From contig JAXFOK010000025.1 of NCBI GenBank assembly GCA_034180415.1, positions 1-43,584 on the forward strand: a stretch of 43,584 bases of DNA. The letters are read 5' to 3'. The position numbers and the translations under genes were made by a program. Shown here in pieces: positions 25,471-33,400 of this stretch; the stretch's first letter is position 1, and each line of letters begins with the position of its first letter. The notes under the pieces are model-generated. The model did not search any database. It saw nothing but the letters and a program-made list of their open reading frames with translations, and had not been told where the DNA came from. The stretch is from CAKMMH01 sp927798255. GTDB taxonomy: Bacteria > Bdellovibrionota_C > UBA2361 > CAKMMH01.

Positions 25471-26193
25471 ATGAACAAATCAAATTTAGAATTTTTATAC
25501 AAAGATGATTTTCTATTTGCTATAAAAAAGCCATCAAATATTCATTCTTGTATAAGTTTAAAAAATGATGATGATTCAATTGCTAAAAGACTTTTAGAAA
25601 AATATCCTAAACTTCAAGATGTTGGTAAGAAAGAAGATGCCGGGCTTCTTAATCGTCTTGATTTTGAAACATCTGGAATTTTATATGGCACGTGGAACAG
25701 TGAAGCATATAAAAAATTAAAAGGTTTAGAAAACTGTGCATTAAAAGTTTATATTGCAATTACAGAAGGAAAATCAAAAACTACAAATTTAAAAACATAC
25801 ATAGGGGGAGCATATAGAGGCTCTAAAAAAGTTACAGTGTATGAGTTAAATAAAAATCCAAAGCGAGCGTTACTTGCAGAGTCGCAAATAAAATTATTAT
25901 CGTATAATAAAGAAAAAAATTTATCTTTAGTTTGTATAAAAATTTTAGAGGGGAGGCGTCATCAAATTAGAGCGCATCTATCGTACTTAGGAACGCCTAT
26001 TTTAGGAGACACTCTTTATGGTGCCAAAAGAGAAGTTAAGGAGTATTTTAACTTTGAAAACTTACCAAAATTTTTGCTTCATAATGAAAGCTTAAGTTTA
26101 AAAAATCCATTTACTAATCGAAAAATAAATATTGAATGTGAGTGCGTTTGGAAAGAATTATCAAAGCAAGTTTTTAAGAAAAATAATTTATAA
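25471..26193 (+). CDS. RluA-family pseudouridine synthase
   Basis: The 240-residue enzyme isomerises uridine to pseudouridine in rRNA or tRNA. ATG 25471 is the start because AAGGA lies five bases upstream; a longer frame from 25411 would translate a REP-like palindrome. The catalytic Asp64 is in LLNRLDFETSGIL (motif II), with IKKPSNIHS as motif I. RRHQIRAHLSYLGTPILGDTLYG is the conserved C-terminal motif. The protein has no S4 domain and is shorter than RluD/RluC, so the target (RluA-, TruC- or RsuA-like) cannot be set. It stands alone. Confidence 0.88.
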   Translation: MNKSNLEFLYKDDFLFAIKKPSNIHSCISLKNDDDSIAKRLLEKYPKLQDVGKKEDAGLLNRLDFETSGILYGTWNSEAYKKLKGLENCALKVYIAITEGKSKTTNLKTYIGGAYRGSKKVTVYELNKNPKRALLAESQIKLLSYNKEKNLSLVCIKILEGRRHQIRAHLSYLGTPILGDTLYGAKREVKEYFNFENLPKFLLHNESLSLKNPFTNRKINIECECVWKELSKQVFKKNNL

Positions 26194-26268
26194 AATCAGA
26201 TATCTGAACTCAGGTTTCTGTGACTAAAAGAAAAACAAGAATAATGCAATCAAAGATACTATAAAGAT

Positions 26269-26309
26269 ATGAGAGTAGGTATTTTTAACTTTTTAAACCT
26301 ATCTCTCAT
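26269..26309 (-). terminator. Hairpin at the end of the small membrane protein gene
   Basis: ATGAGAGTAGGT pairs with ACCTATCTCTCAT with one bulged base, around an AT-rich loop of 16 bases. It sits just past the stop of the minus-strand gene at 26314 and can serve as its terminator or that of the RluA-like gene. Its left arm overlaps one copy of the 18-bp inverted repeat. Confidence 0.5.
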
Positions 26310-26590
26310 AACTTTAAAAATCCCTAAATTTGAAAAAAGCTGCCGCTACACTCATTCCAAGATAAGCGCCGATTCCCATATATTGGAGTTGCCATGAGGT
26401 AATGTCTCCAATTATAAATGTAGGAAGTGATATCATAAAAAATGATGTTCCATAGAATGTTGGTGCTTCTTTAAAAGGTAGCTCATACATCAATTCCATA
26501 AACCATAGTGAGGGAATTGACACTATAAGAATGCAAATTAACAACATGTCAATTTCCTTTCATTGTTATACGGTTAAAAATACCTACTCT
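26272..26590. repeat. Exact 18-bp inverted repeat bracketing a small gene
   Basis: AGAGTAGGTATTTTTAAC at 26272-26289 is the exact reverse complement of GTTAAAAATACCTACTCT at 26573-26590. The two copies enclose one gene (26314-26547) and its ribosome-binding site and little else, 319 bases end to end. Chance identity of 18 bases so close together is unlikely even in AT-rich DNA. The arrangement is that of a small cassette or of paired operator sites. No target-site duplication is evident next to the copies. Confidence 0.7.
26314..26547 (-). CDS. Small membrane protein of unknown function (77 residues)
   Basis: I do not recognise this protein. It begins MLLICILIVSIPSLWFMELM, then PFKEAPTFYGTSFFMISL and ends GAYLGMSVAAAFFKFRDF. 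Two or three hydrophobic segments are visible (about 1-18, 33-50 and 58-72), so it is an inner-membrane protein. The ribosome-binding site GAAAGGAAATTGAC before the ATG is good. The gene is enclosed by an exact 18-bp inverted repeat and has its own hairpin at the 3' end. It lies close to gene remnants and tRNA genes, which suggests an accessory locus. Confidence 0.6.
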   Translation of the reverse strand: MLLICILIVSIPSLWFMELMYELPFKEAPTFYGTSFFMISLPTFIIGDITSWQLQYMGIGAYLGMSVAAAFFKFRDF

Positions 26591-26931
26591 AGATAACTAG
26601 CAAATTATATTTTAAAAAACTTAGTTTGTAAAAAAATGTTATGAATAAAGCTGCTGTGTTTAATTTTAATAGTCATTTTAGCTAGTTAAGTATATGTGTT
26701 AATGATTAATTTTAAATTTTTTGAGGTTAATTTTTTGATAGACTTATTATGACTTTTGAAGATATTGTTATAATGTCATAAAAAACAAAGTATCTTTTTC
26801 TGAAGGTTTTCATTAAAAATCAATTTTTCATTTTTGTCTAAATAAGATTTAACAATTCTAAAAATTATCTAAATACAAATAATTTAAATATTATGAAATT
26901 TAATAAATCCATATGAATCAAAGGAGAATTT

Positions 26932-27146
26932 ATGTCTAGTAATCAAATTATTTCAGAAAGTAAAAAAGCAAATATCAGTTACAATCTAGTTAATTTCAGT
27001 AACACACATTGTTTTACTGTTGAAAATAAAGAAGTTCATCACAACTCGAGCGTGTTCAAGAGAAAATGAAGCAGGTATATTTAGAGGAAAGAACCTTAGC
27101 CAATATGACTTATGATGGGAAAAAAGAATTAATTAAGAAGATTTAA
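26932..27146 (+). pseudogene. Remnant of an unknown gene, possibly a Hint-type toxin tail
   Basis: A strong ribosome-binding site (AAAGGAGAATTT) precedes ATG 26932. The first frame gives 45 residues, including NTHCFTVENKEVHHNSSVF, and stops at 27069; a second frame overlaps it (ATGA at 27066) and gives 26 residues to 27146. FTVENKEVHHN resembles the closing end of Hint or pretoxin domains (FxV..xxVLVHN) in polymorphic toxins, a weak match from memory. The two short frames look like pieces of one eroded gene. The 340 bases before it (26591-26931) are very AT-rich and hold nothing I can identify. Confidence 0.35.
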
Positions 27147-27221
27147 AACTAGAAGGTTAAAATCTTACAAAACAATAATATCGATCAAATATCAGTTGAA
27201 ACAAAAAGAATATTAGAAAAA

Positions 27222-27308
27222 CAGAGAGGAAGGGATTCGAACCCTCGACACCATTGCTGGTATACCCGCTTAGCAGGCGAGCGCCTTCAGCCTCTCGGCC
27301 ACCTCTCT
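27222..27308 (-). tRNA. tRNA-Ser (GCU)
   Basis: The minus strand reads AGAGAGGTGGCCGAGAGGCT at the 5' end and closes with CCTCTCT plus discriminator G. The anticodon loop is CTGCTAA with anticodon GCU, decoding AGC/AGU. A long variable arm, as in all tRNA-Ser, and the T-loop GGTTCGAATCC are present. CCA is not encoded. Confidence 0.95.
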
Positions 27309-27362
27309 ATATAAAAAAGAAGGGGATTTTTATAAAAACGCCCTTAAACAGATAATAAAAAA

Positions 27363-27447
27363 CGGAAGAAGAGGGATTCGAACCCCCGAACGCTCTCACG
27401 TCTCTGGTTTTCAAGACCAGCGCCATCAACCACTCGGCCATTCTTCC
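27363..27447 (-). tRNA. tRNA-Ser (UGA)
   Basis: The minus strand reads GGAAGAATGGCCGAGTGGTT at the 5' end and closes with TTCTTCC plus discriminator G. The anticodon is UGA (CTTGAAA), decoding UCA and other UCN codons. The long variable arm and GGTTCGAATCC are present, and CCA is not encoded. It is 54 bases upstream (minus strand) of the tRNA-Ser(GCU) gene and likely co-transcribed with it. Confidence 0.95.
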
Positions 27448-27622
27448 AAAAATCATGTATTTAAAATATTACCTTATAATTTTAAAAAATAAAAGAGTAA
27501 AAGGTAAATTTTTGAAAATTAAAATATATCTAATGATTTATCATGCTAGTAAAATAAGGATTTATATAGTAAAATCGCTTGTATTGAATATGAATGACTT
27601 CAATCATAGTAATTAGTAATAA

Positions 27623-27931
27623 ATGGTAGAAAAATTCTTTAAAAATTCTGGTATAAAAGAAAAAATAATCAATCAAATCGTTGATATTGCTCAAAAATAT
27701 GAGGTTAAAAAAGTATTTCTTTTTGGTTCTAGGGCAAGGGGAGATTTTTTAAGAGGAAGTGATATTGATTTAGCTGTTCTTGGTGGAAATATTGGGATGT
27801 TTCGCTTGGATGTAAATGATTATACTGATACTCTATTAACATATGATGTCGTAGATTTAGGCTGTGATTTAAATAAGGAGTTCTTAGATTCTGTTAACAA
27901 AGAAGGTATTTTAATTTATGAAGAAATTTGA
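27623..27931 (+). CDS. MNT-domain nucleotidyltransferase (MntA-like antitoxin)
   Basis: The 102-residue protein is a minimal nucleotidyltransferase: FLFGSRARGDFLRGSDIDLAV has the GSxARGD motif (35-41) and the metal-binding pair Asp47 and Asp49. In MntA/HepT pairs, MntA adds AMP groups to a tyrosine near the active site of the HEPN partner and so silences it. Here it precedes a HEPN-like gene with a 14-base overlap, which supports that pairing (HI0073/HI0074 type). The protein looks intact, with normal length. The promoter region upstream is very AT-rich. Confidence 0.85.
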   Translation: MVEKFFKNSGIKEKIINQIVDIAQKYEVKKVFLFGSRARGDFLRGSDIDLAVLGGNIGMFRLDVNDYTDTLLTYDVVDLGCDLNKEFLDSVNKEGILIYEEI

Positions 27932-28315
27932 AAATTTTAAGAAAAATTTACGAGTATTAAGATTATCAAAAGATCAGGATTTAACAAATGAGTTTATTGT
28001 GGGTGGAATCATAGATAAATTTTATATTCAATTTGAACTTTCTTGGCAAGTATTAAAAGAACTTTTAATACTTGAAGGTGTAGCAGAAGTTAAGACAGGT
28101 TCTCCTAGGGATATTTAAAGATGTCTTATAAATTTTTTGATTTTATCGATGAAAATTCTTGGTTATCAATGCTCTCAGATCGAAATAGTGTTGCACATAC
28201 TTATGACGAAAATGCAGCAAAGTTACTTGTAGATAGAATAATTAATAGTTACATAATTGCTTTTGATGAGTTAGAAAATAACATTAATAAGCGTTGCAGT
28301 GAGGATTTTTCCTAA
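27918..28315 (+). pseudogene. HepT/HI0074-like HEPN toxin, interrupted by a frameshift
   Basis: The first frame (27918-28118) gives MKKFENFKKNLRVLRLSKDQ ... FYIQFELSWQVLKELL ... GSPRDI, and the second frame (from about 28119 to 28315) gives FFDFIDENSWLSMLSDRNSVAHTYDE. The first half is the start of a HI0074-type substrate-binding/HEPN protein and the second the end with the RxxxxH motif (RNSVAHTY) used for RNA cleavage. Adding one T at 28114-28116 joins them (SPRDILKMSYKFFDF). Broken, the toxin would be inactive, leaving an orphan MntA. It converges with the unknown gene at 28320. A sequencing error is the main alternative. Confidence 0.8.
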
Positions 28316-28319
28316 TTTT

Positions 28320-29081
28320 TTAATAATCCCAGTCATCTTTATCATCTTTTGGCCTTAAATCTTCTAGTGCTTTTTCTAGATTTATTAGGCCTGTAACTTC
28401 TGAAAGCTTGTCTATTAAATCATATAGTTCTGAGCTTAAGTTCCTATCATCAATTTTTACTGCTATTTGTTTCTTTTTTGCGTAAATAAAGTAGTTTGCT
28501 GAATACTGAGTCTTTTCTTTACAAATATGAAGCATGATATCATCAAAAGTAGCGGAATAAATCATAGCTTGGGCATCTTCTCTTTTTTTCCAGATACCAT
28601 TTGTTTCTTGCATATGTTTTTTTATATATTCAAGCTTTTCTATCACAACTTGTTTAAATTCTTCTTTTGCATGGCTATTATAGATATAAAGCTTTTCTTG
28701 TACTTGCTTTACTAAATCTTTTGCTAAATCACCTTCAGCTAATATTTCATATTCTTTATTTGCATATTCAGATGTAATTCTAAATGGGTCAACAATTTCT
28801 ATAGCGTCCCACCCCTCTGGGCGAAGCTCTATAGTGTATCTTGGCTCGTCAGCTTCTTTTAACTGATATCCACCTGTAATATAAATAGCTGCAAGAGGAG
28901 TAGACTCTCTAAATACTAAATTTCCATCATTAATTTTTACGGTATGAACAATTTCCCAGGTTTTTCTAGGCTTTGGGTAAGTTTTATCAAGATTTAATCT
29001 CTCATCATAAGAAATAAATTTTGATTCTTCAGATATTTCAATTAGTTTTTTAATTTTTTGATATAATGTTGTGTCTTTCAT
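28320..29081 (-). CDS. Hypothetical protein, 253 residues
   Basis: I do not recognise this protein. It is soluble, mixed charge, and begins MKDTTLYQKIKKLIEISEES. The N-terminal half looks beta-rich (ITGGYQLKEADEPRYTIEL, then RPEGWDAIEIVDPFRI), the middle is helical (EEFKQVVIEKLEYIKKHM) and the tail is acidic (DLRPKDDKDDWDY). No signal peptide, membrane helix or catalytic motif is clear. It is the downstream gene of a possible minus-strand pair with the gene at 29133; the gap of 51 bases makes co-transcription possible. Codon use is like that of the host genes. Confidence 0.55.
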   Translation of the reverse strand: MKDTTLYQKIKKLIEISEESKFISYDERLNLDKTYPKPRKTWEIVHTVKINDGNLVFRESTPLAAIYITGGYQLKEADEPRYTIELRPEGWDAIEIVDPFRITSEYANKEYEILAEGDLAKDLVKQVQEKLYIYNSHAKEEFKQVVIEKLEYIKKHMQETNGIWKKREDAQAMIYSATFDDIMLHICKEKTQYSANYFIYAKKKQIAVKIDDRNLSSELYDLIDKLSEVTGLINLEKALEDLRPKDDKDDWDY

Positions 29082-29132
29082 ATTAAATTTTATATATTTT
29101 GTTTTAAAAGTATATCAAATTTTAAATAAAAA

Positions 29133-29768
29133 TTATACCTTTGAAGTGTTAAGAGCGCTAAGCATTTCTCGTAAAATTTCTAGATTTGGAGGTGCTTTAG
29201 GTTCTTTTGTCTTAATCTTGAGCACTTTATTAAAGCAAGGAGGCTGGTAGTCGGGTGTAAAAACTATTCCTAATAATTCAGGATCTTTTTTTTGTGGTAC
29301 TGTGAAAGTCTGTATACAAATAATTTGAGTGTCGTTTTGTGATAAGAAAAAACTTGCAGGTGAATAAGTTTCCCCTTCAGTTGTAAATTGTAAAAATTCG
29401 TTATATACCCTCTCTAAATTTTTTAATTTTGTGTTAATTTCATTATCTAAAGATGGTAAATTTCTGTCACCTTGGTACATTCCTAAGATTTTTTCCTTTA
29501 AGCGTGTAAAAAAAGGTTTTTTAGTAGTACTTTCTTGTTGTTCAGTATGTTTAACATTTAATTCGAATAAAAATTCACGTTCAAGAGCGTCGTAATTTCT
29601 TTTTAAATTATTGATAAATTCTATACTAACAGTATTTGCGTGGGGAATTTCTGGTTCTTGGTAAGGAGAAAGTTTTGCATGCTCAAGCGTTCCTTTTGAT
29701 GAAAGTATTTCATCGGGACCTGTTTTACTCTCACCGTTATTTCTATTACGATCGTCTATAGATCTCAT
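29133..29768 (-). CDS. Hypothetical protein, 211 residues
   Basis: I do not recognise this protein. The N-terminal 45 residues are polar and probably disordered (MRSIDDRNRNNGESKTGPDE). A long helix follows (FINNLKRNYDALEREFLFEL), then a basic stretch (TKKPFFTRLKEKILGMYQ), a second helix (NTKLKNLERVYNEFLQF) and a beta-rich part (QIICIQTFTVPQKKDPELLG). There is no signal peptide or membrane segment. Such a layout of disorder, helix and a compact C-terminus fits an adaptor or structural protein, but this is a guess. Host-like codon use. Confidence 0.5.
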   Translation of the reverse strand: MRSIDDRNRNNGESKTGPDEILSSKGTLEHAKLSPYQEPEIPHANTVSIEFINNLKRNYDALEREFLFELNVKHTEQQESTTKKPFFTRLKEKILGMYQGDRNLPSLDNEINTKLKNLERVYNEFLQFTTEGETYSPASFFLSQNDTQIICIQTFTVPQKKDPELLGIVFTPDYQPPCFNKVLKIKTKEPKAPPNLEILREMLSALNTSKV

Positions 29769-29928
29769 ATTGCCTTTTATAATTGAATAACTTTTAAGAT
29801 TAATATTTAATTAATCGGAAAAAATAGAAAAATGCTTTAAGAAAGAATTTTTTAAAACTTTAATAAAATCAATAGATTAGGAGTTTTTTTTTGTTAATTT
29901 ATTGATTTCATGGATTGGCAATTTAAGT

Positions 29929-30265
29929 TTATAAGTTCGCTACTTCGCAATTTTGAAGTAATATACTACTATCTTTACATAAAAGTTTACTTTTCCTTGT
30001 GAAAGTTCCATTTGCTATTTTTAATCTATTATCTAAAGGAATTCTTCTATAATGATCTGTAATTGTTTCTATATTTTGTTTTTCTTTATTTTCTATTAGA
30101 TAAATCTTGTCTTGGAGTGGCACAAATTCCAATATTGCAAACAGGAGATTTAGGAAGTGATGAGGTAGTTTTTTAATAATCAGAGGAATTGTTTATGTTA
30201 GTATTCACCTCTTTTGCGCTTGTAGGGTTATTTGGATCGTTTGGGTTATAAGAAAATTCTGACAT
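29929..30265 (-). pseudogene. Remnant region: 30-residue frame and a start-less 67-residue frame
   Basis: On the minus strand, ATG 30265 (ribosome-binding site AAGAGG) opens a 30-residue frame, MSEFSYNPNDPNNPTSAKEV and on to a stop at 30173. The same frame carries on after the stop (KTTSSLPKSPVCNIG), and a second frame without an ATG (TTG 30132) reads EFVPLQDKIYLIENKEK and ends at 29929. The polar, Asn-rich start resembles that of the unrecognised gene at 29133. It seems to be one eroded gene. The flanks (29769-29928 and 30266-30404) are AT-rich and hold nothing else that I see. Confidence 0.4.
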
Positions 30266-30404
30266 ATGCCTCTTAAAGTTTTATGAACTTCTTTTTACGA
30301 CATTATAACATATTATGCACTTTCCCGGAGTTATAATAAAACTTTATAAAATGTCCTCTAAAATACTAGAATTTTAATTTTTTAAAGATAAAATATTACT
30401 TATT

Positions 30405-33400
30405 ATGACAAAAAACTTAAAACTTACAGATGTTTATACTAACAATTTAAAGCATGTTAACTTAGAGCTTCCACATAATAGTGTAAATTTAATTATTGGA
30501 AAATCGGGGTCTGGAAAATCCTCTCTTGCTTATGACACAATTCACAGCGTCTCACAAAGCAAATATATTCAAACATTTTCATCATACACAAGACAGTTTT
30601 TTAGTAACATTCAAAAAGGAAATTTTGAAAAGATTGAAAATATTCGCCCGTCAATTGCTATAAAACAAAAAACAAAAATTAGAAACTCTAGATCTACAGT
30701 TGGTAGCCTCTCGCACTTAAATGATTATTTAAAAATCTTTTTTGCAAATTTTGCTGATGCATATTGCCCAGTATGCGGTAAAAAATTAGAGTATTTCTCG
30801 GGAGAAAAATTAGCAAAGTTTTTAATTAATAAATATAAAGATAACAAAAATGATAACAATAAAGAAAATTATTTTTTAATTATTGCTCCTATAAAAATTA
30901 AAAATAAAAAAGATAAAAATAGTTTTGTAGCAGAATTTAAAAAACAAGGCTTCTTAAAATTTTTCGATACTAGTTTAAATAAAATTGTTGAAAATGATGA
31001 AGAAGTAAAGCTTGATAAAGAAAATTATATATACTTAGCTGTAGATAGATTTTTGACATTTGCAGAAAGTAAGGAAAAAAGATTAATAGAAAGTATTAAA
31101 GAAAGCTATAAACTCTCATTAGGATTTACAAAAATTTTTGAATTTAAAAATAATAAGTTAGAAAGCAAATATTCGTATTCTCAAAATCCAACATGTGAGT
31201 GTATTGATTTTAAAATTCCATCTCCAACTCCTGCACTCTTTTCATCAAATCATCCTCTTGGAGCTTGTGATGAATGTAATGGGTTTGGAAATATTTTAAG
31301 TATTGATTATAAAAAGGCAGTAAAGGAAGAACTTAGCATAAAAGAAGGCGCCGTCAGTATTTTTGAGACGCCAACCACTGCTGATTTAAAAGAATTATTA
31401 TTTAAATATTGTAAAAAAGAAAAAATTCCTACAGATATTCCTTTTAAAGAACTAAAGGAAAAAGATAAAGATAAAATTTATTTTGAAGAAAATAGAAGTT
31501 TTTGTGGTATTAAGCCTTTTTTTGATTACTTAAAAAAACGAACTTACAAAATGCATGTGAGAGTGTTTTTAAGTAGGTATCAAGAAGAATCAGAGTGCCC
31601 AAAATGTCATGGAACAAGGCTAAAAGAACAAAGTTTGTTTTATAAAATAAATAATTTTACTTATCCTGATTTGCAAGAGCTTGAGGTTATAAAACTTAAA
31701 AATTTTATTTTAGATTTTCTAAATAAAAACTTTAAAGATGCTAAAAAATCATTAACATTAGAACAAAAAGAAATTGTAAATCAAATTATTTCAAGAATAG
31801 ATATACTTTTAAATTTAGGGCTTTCTTACTTAACACTTAAAAGACAAGCAAAAACTCTTTCAGGCGGGGAAACTCAAAGAGTAAATCTTGTAACTGCCCT
31901 TGGCTCACCTCTTTCTAACACACACTTTATTTTAGATGAACCATCTTCTGGGCTTCATGCAAAAGATACTAAAAATTTAATAAAAGTAATTTACGATTTA
32001 AAAAAGAAAAATAACACTGTAACGGTTTTAGAACATGACCCATTAATTATTGCATCTTCTGAGCACTTAACAGAACTTGGTGAGGGGGGAGGAGTTAATG
32101 GCGGAAAAATAGTATTTAATGGAGATACTACTAAGTGGAACTTTCACGAATTTGAAGATGCGATAAACAAAGACATAAGAAAAAAAATTAAACCAAAAGA
32201 GTTTTTAACTATCAAAAAAGCAAATGCAAGAAATTTAAAAAATATTGATGTAAAAATAGGAATAAATGTTTTAAATGTACTTTGTGGAGTTTCAGGAAGC
32301 GGGAAAAGCACTCTTGCAAGCAATGTAATTTTTGATTCTTATGAAAATTATAAAAATAGTAAAACGCTTAAAAATTTTGAAGTTAATGCAAAACAAATTA
32401 GTGGTTTTGAAAAATTTTCCGATGTTTTGGTTGTTTCACAAGCTCCTATTATGAAATCACCTCGCTCAAACATTGCAAGTTTTACAAAAATTTGGGACGA
32501 AATAAGAACACTTTTAGCCAGCACTGAAGGTGCAAAAGAAATAGGTGTTACAAAAAGTGAGTTTAGTTTTAATGTCGATGGAGGAAGATGCCCTGAGTGT
32601 AAAGGAATGGGATATTTAAAAGAGGATATGCAATTTTTAGAAGATGTGTTTATCCCTTGTCCTACTTGTCTTCAAAAAAGATTTAAAGAAAAAATTTTAA
32701 AGGTAGAGTATAAAGGAAAAAATGTTGATGATATTTTAAATATGCCTTTAGATGAAGCAGTAAATTTTTTTAGTGATAGTTTAAAAATTGTATCAATAAT
32801 TGATACATTAAAAACTTTAGGACTTTCCTATTTGACTTTAGGACATCCGCTTTCAGAGCTTTCAGGAGGTGAGGCTCAAAGATTAAAACTTGCACCATAT
32901 TTAACAGTTGCAAACAATAAATCAAATAAAGAAGAAAAAGGAATTCTATTTATTTTTGATGAACCAACTACGGGGCTTTATCCAACAGATATTAATAATT
33001 TAATTTTGCTTTTTGACTCTCTTATTAAAAAAGGTCATACAATTTTACTTATAGAACATAATGAGCAGGTTTTAAAAAATGCAGACTATATTTTAGAGCT
33101 AGGTGAGGGGGGTGGAGAAAACGGCGGAAGTGTCGTTTATAATGGGATAAATAAAGAAAATAATGAAGTGTTTTATTTTAGAAAATTAAACCAAAATTTT
33201 AAAAAAAACAAAGAGCTTTATAAAAATGAAATTATTATTAAAAATGCCACGGAGCACAATTTAAAAAATATAAGTTTAAATATACCTCTAAATAAAATGA
33301 TTTCTCTTGTTGGAGTTTCAGGAAGTGGAAAAAGTACGCTTGCCAAAAATATAATTTTTTCAGAAGGGCAGAGAAATTTTATAGATTGCTTGTCGCCTTA

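Noticed and set aside
25284..25502. 72-codon minus-strand frame across the REP-like element
   Set aside because: It consists of translated palindromes and antisense of the RluA-like gene start; this kind of frame is a common artefact of REP sequences.
26701..26931. Short plus-strand frames (for example from 26749)
   Set aside because: All are under 15 codons, AT-rich and lack ribosome-binding sites.
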